Assembly: GCF_014196495.1 (NCBI RefSeq)
Contig: NZ_JACIDT010000004.1
Location: 186,001 to 250,000 of the forward strand
DNA from: Sphingobium jiangsuense
Lineage (GTDB): Bacteria > Pseudomonadota > Alphaproteobacteria > Sphingomonadales > Sphingomonadaceae
Length of the DNA stretch: 64,000 nucleotides
Reading direction: 5' to 3'
Position numbers and translations under genes: made by a program. The number at the start of each line of letters is the position of its first letter. The first letter of the stretch is position 1. Of the stretch, positions 8,403 through 16,117 are shown piece by piece. The notes below the pieces were generated by a model. The model did not search any database, was not told the origin of the DNA, and was given only the letters and a program-made list of their open reading frames with translations.

Positions 8403-9875
8403 ATGCATCAATCGCTTAACTTCTATATCGACGGCCAGTGGGTCGACCCGGTCAGCCCCCAGCGCCATCAGGTCATCAATCCGGCGACCGAAGCCCCGAT
8501 CGGAGAGATCAACCTCGGCAATGCGCAGGATGTCGACATCGCCGTCAGGGCGGCGAAGAAGGCGTTCGACAGCTTTTCCCAGACCAGCCGCGAAGAGCGC
8601 ATCGACCTGCTGGAGCGGCTGATCGAAGCCTATAAGGTCCGCCGCAACGATCTCGCCAAGGTGATTACCGAGGAAATGGGCGCGCCCAGCCACCTCGCCG
8701 CCAATCTCCACGCGATGATCGGCCAGCTGCACCTCAAGACCGCGTTGCAGGTGCTCAAGACCTATTCGTTCGAGCATGAGCGCGGCGGCCACAAGGTCGA
8801 GCTGGAGCCGATCGGCGTCTGCGCGCTCATCACGCCGTGGAACTGGCCGATCAACCAGATCGCGGCCAAGGTGTCGCCCGCCATCGCCTGCGGCTGCACC
8901 ATGGTGCTCAAGCCCTCCGAGGTCTCGCCCTTCTCCGCCACCATCTGGGCCGAGGTGATGGATGCCGCGGGCGTGCCCGCCGGGGTGTTCAACATGGTGC
9001 ACGGGCTGGGGCCCGTCGTCGGCGCCGCGCTTTCCAGCCATCCCGATGTGGACATGGTGTCCTTCACCGGCTCGACCGGCGCGGGGATCGAGGTCGCGCG
9101 CAACGCCGCGCCGACGATCAAGCGCGTCCACACCGAGCTGGGCGGCAAGTCGGCCAATATCGTGCTGCCCGACGCCGATCTGGAAAAGGCGGTGAGTGGC
9201 GGCATTCGCGGGGTGATGGCCAATTCCGGCCAGTCGTGCAACGCGCCCACGCGGATGCTCGTCCCCGCCGACAGGATGGACGAGGCGATCGCCGTTGCCC
9301 GCGACATCGCCAGCCAGATCACGGTCGGCGACCCGACGCAGGATCCCGATATCGGCCCCGTCGCGTCGAAGGCGCAGTTCGACAAGATACAGGGCCTCAT
9401 CGAAAAGGGCGTGGCCGAGGGCGCGACCCTCGTCGCCGGCGGGCCGGGCCGGCCGGAGGGGATCGACAAGGGCTATTTCGTCCAGCCCACCGTCTTCGCC
9501 AATGTCCGCAACGACATGACGATCGCGCGCGAGGAGATTTTCGGCCCGGTCGTCTCGATCATCCCCTATAAGGATATCGATGAGGCGATCGCGATCGCCA
9601 ATGATTCCCCTTATGGATTGGCGGGCTATATCCAGGGCGAGGATGCGGAGACGATCGCGCGGGTCGCCCGGCGGCTGCGGGTCGGCCAGGTGCTCATCAA
9701 CCAGCCGCGTCCCGATCCGATGGCGCCGTTCGGCGGCTACAAGCAGTCGGGCAACGGCCGCGAATGGGGCGACCATGGCTTCGAGGCGTTTCTGGAGGTG
9801 AAGGCCGTGCTCGGCGCTCCGGCCCCGGCAGCAGCGGGCGAAGGCGGCGAAGCGAAGCAGGCGGTCCCGGCCTGA
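8403..9875 (+). CDS. aldehyde dehydrogenase family protein
   Basis: A 490-residue NAD(P)+-dependent aldehyde dehydrogenase that oxidises aldehydes to acids. Key residues are all present: PWNW with the oxyanion Asn at 146, FTGSTGAG for the cofactor at 221-228, general base Glu245 in ELGGK, nucleophile Cys279 in GQSCN, and EEIFGPV. Two ATGs lie six bases apart (8397 and 8403). The perfect AGGAGG at 8391-8396 abuts the first and is ideally spaced six bases from the second, so 8403 is chosen. The C-terminus carries an extra Ala/Glu-rich tail. It is divergent from a TetR gene and followed by an epoxide hydrolase on the same strand, which suggests joint processing of an oxygenated intermediate. Confidence 0.93.
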   Translation: MHQSLNFYIDGQWVDPVSPQRHQVINPATEAPIGEINLGNAQDVDIAVRAAKKAFDSFSQTSREERIDLLERLIEAYKVRRNDLAKVITEEMGAPSHLAANLHAMIGQLHLKTALQVLKTYSFEHERGGHKVELEPIGVCALITPWNWPINQIAAKVSPAIACGCTMVLKPSEVSPFSATIWAEVMDAAGVPAGVFNMVHGLGPVVGAALSSHPDVDMVSFTGSTGAGIEVARNAAPTIKRVHTELGGKSANIVLPDADLEKAVSGGIRGVMANSGQSCNAPTRMLVPADRMDEAIAVARDIASQITVGDPTQDPDIGPVASKAQFDKIQGLIEKGVAEGATLVAGGPGRPEGIDKGYFVQPTVFANVRNDMTIAREEIFGPVVSIIPYKDIDEAIAIANDSPYGLAGYIQGEDAETIARVARRLRVGQVLINQPRPDPMAPFGGYKQSGNGREWGDHGFEAFLEVKAVLGAPAPAAAGEGGEAKQAVPA

Positions 9876-9899
9876 ACCCCGGCCCGACCTGAGAGCGCG

Positions 9900-9918
9900 C
9901 CCTCCCCGCGCGGGAGGG
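9900..9918 (+). terminator. hairpin between ALDH and epoxide hydrolase genes
   Basis: CCCTCCC-cgcgc-GGGAGGG forms a perfect 7-bp stem (9900-9906 with 9912-9918). It is followed by GTTGTTG rather than a clean T-run, so it is more likely a weak attenuator or mRNA-stability hairpin than a full terminator. Confidence 0.4.
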
Positions 9919-9954
9919 GTTGTTGCCGCATGCCCCCTTCGCAAAGGACAGCCC

Positions 9955-11100
9955 ATGGCCGACGCCGCCGTCACCCCCTTCACCATCGCCATTCCCGACG
10001 CCGACCTTGCCGACCTGCACGAACGGCTCGCCCGCACGCGCTGGCCGGAGCGGGAGACGGTAAGCGACTGGTCGCAGGGCGTGCCGCTGGAAACCGCTCG
10101 GCAGGTGGTCGACCATTGGCGCACCGTCTATGACTGGCGCCGCTGCGAGGCCGCGCTCAACCGCTGGCCGCAGTTCCGCACCCGGATCGACGGCCTCGGC
10201 ATCCACTTCTTCCATGTCCGCTCCGTCCATGCCGATGCGGTGCCGCTGCTGCTCACCCATGGCTGGCCGGGGTCGGTGCTGGAGTTCCTGAAGACCATCG
10301 GCCCGCTCACCGACCCGCAGGCGCATGGCGGCGCGGCGGAGGATGCCTTCCATGTCGTCATCCCGGCGCTGCCCGGCTACGGCTTTTCCGACAAGCCCGA
10401 CGGTCCCGGCTGGACGGTGGAGCGGATCGCCGATGCCTGGGCCGCGCTGATGGCGCGGCTGGGCTATAATCATTTCCTCGCGCAGGGCGGCGACTGGGGT
10501 TCGCCGGTCACCGTCCAGCTGGCTGAGCGTCACCCGGCGCGGATCCGGTCCATCCACCTCAACCTCGTCGCCGCCGTTCCGCACGACATCGCCGAGCCGA
10601 CCGAGGAAGAACAGGCGATCTTCGACGCCCTCGCCCGGCATCGCCGCTGGAACACCGGCTATTCGACCCAGCAATCGACCCGGCCGCAAACGCTGGGCTA
10701 TGGCCTCGCCGACTCCCCGGTCGGGCAGGCGATGTGGATCTACGACAAATATCGCTTCTGGATGGATTGCGACGGCGACCCGGTGAAGGCGATGCCGCTC
10801 GACGACCTGCTCGACAACACCACGCTCTATTGGCTCACCAACAGCGGCACCTCTTCCGCGCGGCTCTATTGGGAAAGCTTCCATCAGGTCCGCTATCCCG
10901 CGCTGGACCTGCCGGTCGGGGTCAGCCTGTTCCCGCACGAATCGATCCGCCCGCTCAGGCGCTGGGTCGAGCGGCTCTACCCCGATCTGGTCTACTGGAA
11001 CGAGCCTGCCGCAGGCGGCCATTTCGCCGCCTGGGAACAGCCGGAGAGCTTCGTGCGGGAAATGCGCGGCTGGGCGGCAGCGCTGCGCGCGCGGGCATGA
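9955..11100 (+). CDS. epoxide hydrolase (alpha/beta-hydrolase fold)
   Basis: A 381-residue microsomal-type epoxide hydrolase. The N-terminal EHN lid (about residues 6-110) contains the typical DLHERLARTRWPE segment. The oxyanion motif HGWPGS is at 102-107, the nucleophile Asp180 in GGDWGS, and the catalytic His near residue 356 in GGHFAAWEQP. Such enzymes add water to epoxides to give vicinal diols through a covalent ester intermediate. The gene lies 79 bp after the aldehyde dehydrogenase and ends 5 bp from the convergent crotonase gene. The likely epoxide source is a monooxygenase of the same island, such as the P450 at 52.4 kb (inference). Confidence 0.92.
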   Translation: MADAAVTPFTIAIPDADLADLHERLARTRWPERETVSDWSQGVPLETARQVVDHWRTVYDWRRCEAALNRWPQFRTRIDGLGIHFFHVRSVHADAVPLLLTHGWPGSVLEFLKTIGPLTDPQAHGGAAEDAFHVVIPALPGYGFSDKPDGPGWTVERIADAWAALMARLGYNHFLAQGGDWGSPVTVQLAERHPARIRSIHLNLVAAVPHDIAEPTEEEQAIFDALARHRRWNTGYSTQQSTRPQTLGYGLADSPVGQAMWIYDKYRFWMDCDGDPVKAMPLDDLLDNTTLYWLTNSGTSSARLYWESFHQVRYPALDLPVGVSLFPHESIRPLRRWVERLYPDLVYWNEPAAGGHFAAWEQPESFVREMRGWAAALRARA

Positions 11101-11104
11101 CTGT

Positions 11105-11905
11105 CTATGCGTCGCGCCAGGCGGGCGGACGCTTTTCCAGAAACGCCTGCGTCGCCTCGCGATAATCCAACGTTCCGCCCAGCAGCACCTGCTGCCGGTC
11201 CTCCAGCGCCATCGCCGCCTCCATGCTCGGCGCGTCGAGGTTGAGGTTGAGCGCCTGCTTGGTGAGCCGCAGGCCCCAGGGCGAGGTCAGCAGCATCTCC
11301 TCCGCCAGCGCCAGCCCGGCGTCGAGCAGCGCCTCCTCCGCGACCACGTCGCTCAGCAGGCCCAGCCGCAGCGCCCGATCGGCAGGGATGAAGCGGCCGG
11401 TCAGCAGCAGTTCCGAGGCGAGCGAGGCGCCGACCAGGCGCGGCAGCAAATAGCTCGACGCCATGTCGCAGCCGCCGAGGCCGATCTTGATATAGGCCGC
11501 GTTCATCCGCAGGCTCGGCGCGCCCAGGCGCACGTCGGACGACAGCAGCAGCGAAAAGCCGCCGCCGCAGGCGGGCCCCTGCGCCAGCGCGATGATCGGC
11601 TGCGGGCAGGCGCGCATCCGGCGGTAGATGGTACCGATCAGCGTCTGCACATGCAGGCCGTGCAGCACCGGCGTCGCCTCTTCCGGTCTCTCCCAGCCCT
11701 TGAGGTCCAGCCCGGCGCAAAAGGCGCGCCCCGCGCCGCGCAGGATGACCACGCGCACATCGGCGCGATTGGCGAGGCCGGTGAAATAATCGACCAGCGT
11801 GACGGTCATCGATTCGGACAGGGTGTTGAGCGCATCGGGCCGGTTCAATGTCACGATCTCGATCGCGCCCCGCCGCTCCACCATGATATCGGGACTGTCC
11901 GCCAT
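11105..11905 (-). CDS. enoyl-CoA hydratase/isomerase family protein
   Basis: A 266-residue crotonase-fold protein. The CoA-binding and oxyanion segments are visible (GRAFCAGLDLKGW near residue 65; GPACGGGFSLLL near 110). The two Glu residues of classical hydratases are absent: the first position reads GGGFS and the second AYIKIG. An Asp is kept in GLGGCDMASSYLLPRLVG, near where PaaG-type isomerases hold their catalytic Asp, so an isomerase-like reaction is as likely as hydration. ATG 11905 is chosen over 11920 because AAGGAG lies six bases upstream of it. It is divergent from the quinone oxidoreductase at 12004, with a GATTAA-type palindrome between them. Confidence 0.87.
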   Translation of the reverse strand: MADSPDIMVERRGAIEIVTLNRPDALNTLSESMTVTLVDYFTGLANRADVRVVILRGAGRAFCAGLDLKGWERPEEATPVLHGLHVQTLIGTIYRRMRACPQPIIALAQGPACGGGFSLLLSSDVRLGAPSLRMNAAYIKIGLGGCDMASSYLLPRLVGASLASELLLTGRFIPADRALRLGLLSDVVAEEALLDAGLALAEEMLLTSPWGLRLTKQALNLNLDAPSMEAAMALEDRQQVLLGGTLDYREATQAFLEKRPPAWRDA

Positions 11906-11936
11906 GCCGCGCTCCTTCATTGCTGTCCGAAGGTTA

Positions 11937-11952
11937 TTAATCTATCGATTAA
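11937..11952. promoter_or_regulatory. perfect TTAATC-n4-GATTAA palindrome, site B
   Basis: TTAATCTATCGATTAA: perfect 6-bp inverted arms around a 4-bp centre, in an AT-rich stretch between two divergent genes (crotonase at 11905, oxidoreductase at 12004). It is the most symmetric of six related sites in the window and is a good operator candidate for a dimeric regulator. Confidence 0.5.
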
Positions 11953-12003
11953 ATTCGTAAAGCCCAAATGGCCCGCCGCTGCAACGGCCGATGGAGAAAG
12001 CCC

Positions 12004-13005
12004 ATGACAGACGCCCCGCTCGCCATCACCGTCACCGCCTTCGGCGCGCCCGACCAGCTGGAACTGCGCCCGCACGATCCCGGCCCGCCGAAAGCGGGAG
12101 AAGTCCGCATCGCCGTCGAGATCGCCGGCATCGGCTATGTCGACGTGCTGGTGGGCAAGGGCGACTATCAGCTGAAACCCGACCTGCCCTTCGTCCTCGG
12201 CAGCGAGTGCGCGGGCCGGGTGGAGGCGGTCGGCGAAGGCGTCGATCCGGCGCTCATCGGCAAGCGGGTGTGCGGCGCGGGCTTCATCGGCGCCTTCGGA
12301 CAGGCAGTGAATTTCCCCGCGCGGGCGGTGACCGAGCTGCCGCCGTCCATGTCGTTCGAGGAAGCGTCGGTGTTTCGCGTCAGCTACGGCACCGCTTATC
12401 ATGCGCTGGTCCAGCGCGGGCGGTTGCAGCCGGGCGAGACGCTGCTGGTGCTGGGCGCGGGCGGCGCGATCGGGGTGGCGGCGATTCAGATCGGCAAGGC
12501 GCTGGGCGCCCATGTCATCGCCTCCGCCTCCAGCGTGGAAAAGCGCGCGCTGGCGCTTTCCACCGGGGCGGACGCGGCGATCGACGCCCTCGCGCCGGAA
12601 TGGCGCGAAGCGGTGAAAGCGGCCAATGGCGGGCGTCCGGTCGATGTGGTGGTCGATCCCGTCGGCGGCGGCGCCACAGAGCCCGCCTTCCGCTCACTCG
12701 GCTGGAACGGGCGGCTGCTCGTCATCGGCTTTGCCGGGGGCGGCATCGCGCGGCTGCCGGTCAATCTCGCGCTGCTGAAAGGGGCATCGCTGGTCGGCGT
12801 CGATGTTCGCCAGTTCGGCGAGCATGAGCCCGATGTGCAGGCCGCCAATATGCGCGCGCTGTTCGCGCTGCATGCCGAGGGCAGGCTGCGCCCGCCGATC
12901 GCGCGGGTCTATCCGCTCGCCGATTATGTCGAGGCGCTGCGCGCGGCGTTCAGCGGGCAGGTGGCGGGGCGCATCCTGTTGAGGATGCGGCCGGACCCGG
13001 CCTGA
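12004..13005 (+). CDS. NADPH:quinone oxidoreductase family protein (zinc-independent MDR)
   Basis: A 333-residue medium-chain dehydrogenase/reductase of the quinone oxidoreductase type. GroES-like N-terminal domain with GEVRIAVEIAGIGYVDVLVGKGDYQ and LGSECAGRVEAVGEGV; Rossmann domain with VLGAGGAIGVAAIQIGKALG near residue 150. The catalytic-zinc Cys/His set of alcohol dehydrogenases is not seen, so reduction of a quinone or an enone/enoyl-CoA with NADPH is expected. ATG 12004 follows GGAGAAAGCCC. It is divergent from a crotonase and directly convergent with the DUF2889 gene, whose end abuts its stop codon with no gap. Confidence 0.88.
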   Translation: MTDAPLAITVTAFGAPDQLELRPHDPGPPKAGEVRIAVEIAGIGYVDVLVGKGDYQLKPDLPFVLGSECAGRVEAVGEGVDPALIGKRVCGAGFIGAFGQAVNFPARAVTELPPSMSFEEASVFRVSYGTAYHALVQRGRLQPGETLLVLGAGGAIGVAAIQIGKALGAHVIASASSVEKRALALSTGADAAIDALAPEWREAVKAANGGRPVDVVVDPVGGGATEPAFRSLGWNGRLLVIGFAGGGIARLPVNLALLKGASLVGVDVRQFGEHEPDVQAANMRALFALHAEGRLRPPIARVYPLADYVEALRAAFSGQVAGRILLRMRPDPA

Positions 13006-14037
13006 TCAACCGGGCAGCATCGCGACCAGCCGCGGCACCTCCGCCAGCGCGCGCAACGCATCGTTGAGATGGGTGCAACCCGCCGTCTTGCGCAACAGCC
13101 GCAGCACCGTCGCGCGCATATCGGCCAGCGGCTGGTCCAGCAATATATGCAGGTTCACCATCGCCGCCGGGCATTCGGCATAGGGCAGGATCTGCGGGAT
13201 CGCCTCCAGCGAGAGCAGCCGCAGCCCCGCCGCGTCGGCGGTCGCGACAAGGCGATATTCGTGCAGGCCGCTGCGCGGACCTTCGGGTGTCTCGCCGCTA
13301 TCCTGAAAGGTCGCGTCGATCCGCACCAGCCCGTCCTCGCGCCATACGTCGATGCGCCGCGCGCGCCGCAGATTGGGGCCGTCCAGCGGCGGAAAGTCAT
13401 GCCAGCCCGCCGGATCGTCGGCCCGTTCGATCGGCGGCACCAGCGTGGGGCCGACATCGTCCTCGCGCGTAAGGTCGAGCGCGCCCGACCCCGGCCGGAA
13501 GCCGATGCACACCCCTTCCATCTGCGGCACCCGCTCGGCGCGGTCGGCGCGCTGCGCCGCGATCGCCGCCGCGTCGCGCCATTGCGTCCACGCCCAGTTG
13601 GCGATCAGGGTCGTTCCCGCCATGTCGTCGAGCAGCAGATAGAGCGGCGTGCCCGCCACCCGCTCGCCATGCAGCGCGTGGTCGATCGCCTCGCGCAGAT
13701 GCCCGCCCGCGCGTGCGCCGACCAGCGCCTCCAGCCCGGCGCGCGGCGGATCGGCGGCGATGGCGCGGATCAGGCGATGTTCCGCCCGCGCCTCCATCGC
13801 ATCCTCGGCCAGCACCAGCGGAGCGCCGCCGTCCACCGGCGTCAGCAGATCGCGCGCCCGCCCGCGCAGCCGGGCAAGGCCACCGCGCCCGTCCGGCCAG
13901 TCCACATAGATGGTGGAGGTGCGCCGCACCGATCCGGGCCGCCGCACGGGCGACGGGCCGGCGGGCGTGCGGGGCGCCGCCGGATAGAGCGGCAACGGCT
14001 CCCCCCGGAGCGAAAGCGTCGGCACGATGTCTGTCAT
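13006..14037 (-). CDS. DUF2889 domain-containing protein
   Basis: A 343-residue protein beginning MTDIVPTLSLRGEPLPLYP, with the family's RRTSTIYVDWPDG segment near residue 40 and a C-terminal helical part with AECPAAMVNLHILLDQPL. I recognise it as DUF2889, a family of unknown biochemical function. No signal peptide, no membrane segment and no obvious catalytic motif are visible. A longer reading from 14184 exists but would overlap the promoter region of the divergent phosphotransferase. The chosen ATG at 14037 lacks a good ribosome site, so the start is uncertain. Its position between CoA- and alcohol-processing enzymes suggests a role in the same catabolism, but only by association. Confidence 0.75.
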   Translation of the reverse strand: MTDIVPTLSLRGEPLPLYPAAPRTPAGPSPVRRPGSVRRTSTIYVDWPDGRGGLARLRGRARDLLTPVDGGAPLVLAEDAMEARAEHRLIRAIAADPPRAGLEALVGARAGGHLREAIDHALHGERVAGTPLYLLLDDMAGTTLIANWAWTQWRDAAAIAAQRADRAERVPQMEGVCIGFRPGSGALDLTREDDVGPTLVPPIERADDPAGWHDFPPLDGPNLRRARRIDVWREDGLVRIDATFQDSGETPEGPRSGLHEYRLVATADAAGLRLLSLEAIPQILPYAECPAAMVNLHILLDQPLADMRATVLRLLRKTAGCTHLNDALRALAEVPRLVAMLPG

Positions 14038-14150
14038 CGGAGGACCGCGCGTGAAGGAAAGCGATATGTCGACATGAACGTCCCGGCCCCTAGCGCAGGC
14101 AATCCCGGCAGGCAATCGCCAAATGCGCTTGCCATGGCCGGACCAAGTCA

Positions 14151-14166
14151 ATAATTGTTCGATTAA
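14151..14166. promoter_or_regulatory. GATTAA-type candidate operator, site C
   Basis: ATAATT-GTTC-GATTAA in the divergent promoter between the DUF2889 gene and the phosphotransferase at 14202. The right half matches site B exactly and the left half matches 4 of 6. Confidence 0.38.
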
Positions 14167-14201
14167 GGAAATTAGCGACATCATTTCCGGGGAGAGGCTG
14201 C

Positions 14202-15263
14202 ATGACCGCCATAGCGAGGATTCCCACCGCCATCGACCAGATCGACACCGGCTGGTTCGATTCGGTGCTGGACCGGCCGGTCGCCAACGCCCGCATCCTC
14301 AACGTCATCCACGGCACCGCGACGAAGGTGCAGGCGGAACTCACCTATGGCGACGGCACCCCGCCGCAGGTGGTCTGGGTGAAGACGGGCCTCGAACCGC
14401 ACAGCCATTCGATCGGCAATGACCAGGTCTATGCCGGCGAAACCTTCTTCTATCGCACGCTCGGCGGCAAATATGAGACGCGCACCCCCGCCTGCCTGTT
14501 CGCCGACACCGACGCGCAGGGCAACAGCGCGCTGGTGCTGGACGATCTGTGCAAGCTGGGCGCCCGCTTCGCCGATCCGATACGGGGCGGCAGCATCGAC
14601 ATGGTGGCGAGCGGGTTGCGCGCCATCGCCCGCTATCAGGCCGCGTCGTGGATGGCGCCGGAGCTGGGGGAGATAGGCTGGCTGCGCAACGGCGGCTCCT
14701 ACCGCGCCGCCGACGTGCTCGACTGGGTGTGGAACGTGGAGCATTGGCGGGACTATTCCAGCCGCCCCCGCTTCGCCCTCGTCGATCCCTCGATCCGCGA
14801 CCGCGATCTGCTGTTCCGCGTCCATTCGAAGTTGCAGGACGAATTCTGGCCGCGCGCGCCCTGGGCGCTCTGCCATGGCGACGCGCATTTCGGGCAGGTC
14901 TATGCACTGCCCGATGGCGAAGTGCGCCTGCTGGACTGGCAATGCGTGCAGGTCGCGCACTGGGCGCACGACGTTTCCTATTTCATGGTGAGCGGCCTGT
15001 CGGTCGCCGACCGCCGCGCCGCCGCGCGCGATCTCATCGCCGGTTATGTCGCCGCGCTGCGCGAATTCGGCGTCGCCGACGCGCCCGATGCCGATGCCGC
15101 GTGGGAAGCCTTCCGCGCCTATGCCTTTCACGGCATCGGCTGGATGATGTGCCTGGTCGAGATGCAGGACGAGGAAACCTGCTGCGCCATGGCCGAACGC
15201 TTCTCCGCCGCCGTGGTCGACCTGGGGTCGATCGACCTGATCCTGAACGGCAGCCCGTCCTGA
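14202..15263 (+). CDS. phosphotransferase family protein (APH/ecdysteroid-kinase-like)
   Basis: A 353-residue kinase-like protein. The catalytic loop reads HGDAHFGQVY (about residues 226-235) and the metal-binding loop LLDWQ about ten residues later, in the order expected for aminoglycoside/choline-type small-molecule kinases. The loop position that normally holds Asn (HxDxxxxN) is Gln here. The N-lobe has a conserved Lys in VVWVKTG near residue 61. The family phosphorylates hydroxyls of small molecules, and related proteins often sit in catabolic clusters, but the substrate is unknown. ATG 14202 follows GGGGAGAGG. It is followed after 24 bp by a GST gene, so the two probably form an operon ended by the terminator at 15943. 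Confidence 0.82.
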   Translation: MTAIARIPTAIDQIDTGWFDSVLDRPVANARILNVIHGTATKVQAELTYGDGTPPQVVWVKTGLEPHSHSIGNDQVYAGETFFYRTLGGKYETRTPACLFADTDAQGNSALVLDDLCKLGARFADPIRGGSIDMVASGLRAIARYQAASWMAPELGEIGWLRNGGSYRAADVLDWVWNVEHWRDYSSRPRFALVDPSIRDRDLLFRVHSKLQDEFWPRAPWALCHGDAHFGQVYALPDGEVRLLDWQCVQVAHWAHDVSYFMVSGLSVADRRAAARDLIAGYVAALREFGVADAPDADAAWEAFRAYAFHGIGWMMCLVEMQDEETCCAMAERFSAAVVDLGSIDLILNGSPS

Positions 15264-15287
15264 ACCCTTGCGCTATCTGGAGTTTCC

Positions 15288-15917
15288 ATGATCACCCTTT
15301 ACCACTGCCCCGGCGCCCGCTCCTTCCGCGTCTTGTGGATGCTGGAGGAGCTGAAGCTCGACTATCGGCTGGAAACCATGGCCTTTCCGCCGCGCGTCCA
15401 TGCGCCGGACTATCTCAGGCTCAACCCGCTCGGCACCGTGCCGCTGATGACCGAGGGCGAGGAGACGCTGTTCGATTCCGCCGCGATGCTGATCTACCTC
15501 GCCCCGCGCGGCGACGGCAGCCTCGCGCTGAAGCCCGGCGAGCACGGCTATGGCGACTGGCTGAGCTGGATCATCTATGGCGAGGCCGACCTCACCATGC
15601 CGCTGGCGACGATGCTGCGCTACGGCACCTTCCTGCCGGAGCACAAGCGCCAGCCCGCCGTCGCCGCCGACCAGGCGGGCCTGTTCATCGAACGCGCCGC
15701 CCGTGCGGCCGAGCGGCTGAAGAGCGCGCCCTATCTCTGCGCGGACCGGTTCACCGCCGCCGACATCTCGGTCGGCTATGCGCTGCTGCTGAGCCGCTTT
15801 ACCGGTACGCACAAGCAATGGCCGGAGCCGTTCAACGACTATTGGGCGCGACTCAAGGAACGGCCCGCCTTCCTCGCCGCGCAGGCGGCGCAGGCCGCGC
15901 AGATGCCCGCAGGCTGA
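15288..15917 (+). CDS. glutathione S-transferase family protein
   Basis: A 209-residue cytosolic GST. The thioredoxin-like N-terminal domain (ITLYHCPGARSFRVLWMLEEL) has the glutathione-contacting NPLGTVPLM and an acidic-Ser segment near LFDSAAMLIYL. The all-helical C-terminal domain has the N-capping-type FTAADISVGYALL. It would conjugate glutathione to an electrophile or carry out a glutathione-dependent elimination or isomerisation. A role in handling epoxide or quinone intermediates fits the nearby epoxide hydrolase and quinone oxidoreductase (inference). GGAG five bases before the ATG supports the start. The tail is Ala/Gln-rich (AAQAAQAAQ). A strong terminator follows 25 bp after the stop. 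Confidence 0.9.
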   Translation: MITLYHCPGARSFRVLWMLEELKLDYRLETMAFPPRVHAPDYLRLNPLGTVPLMTEGEETLFDSAAMLIYLAPRGDGSLALKPGEHGYGDWLSWIIYGEADLTMPLATMLRYGTFLPEHKRQPAVAADQAGLFIERAARAAERLKSAPYLCADRFTAADISVGYALLLSRFTGTHKQWPEPFNDYWARLKERPAFLAAQAAQAAQMPAG

Positions 15918-15942
15918 ACCGGCCTTCCCTGTCGCGTCGCCC

Positions 15943-15996
15943 GGCGCCGGTCCCCCCTTTCCCGATCGGGCAAGGGGCGTGGACCGGCGCCTTTTT
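15943..15996 (+). terminator. strong rho-independent terminator
   Basis: A perfect 11-bp outer stem GGCGCCGGTCC (15943-15953) / GGACCGGCGCC (15981-15991) is followed at once by five T residues (15992-15996). Inside it, CCCCTT pairs with AAGGGG, and the tip is the self-complementary CCCGATCGGG, so the hairpin is unusually long. It ends the phosphotransferase-GST unit and isolates it from the amidohydrolase gene. Confidence 0.85.
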
Positions 15997-16117
15997 CATG
16001 GCCTTTCCCGTCCATTATGCCGCTCGACCACATTGTTATGCCGATCGACCATCCTCCGCCGATCCTGTTGCGCGGCTTTTTCCGCCTTTTCATGATGCTC
16101 CCGTCAAGGAGAGGCAG

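Noticed and set aside
8208..10124. Long minus-strand open frame opposite the aldehyde dehydrogenase, in frame with the TetR gene
   Set aside because: It is the antisense of a clearly conserved ALDH. Only the part from 8207 down has TetR motifs and a ribosome site. Long antisense frames are expected in such GC-rich DNA.
14549..16117. Open frame extending upstream of the amidohydrolase through the kinase and GST genes
   Set aside because: It reads another frame of two conserved genes and crosses a strong terminator. The amidohydrolase has a good ribosome site and a family N-terminus at 16118.
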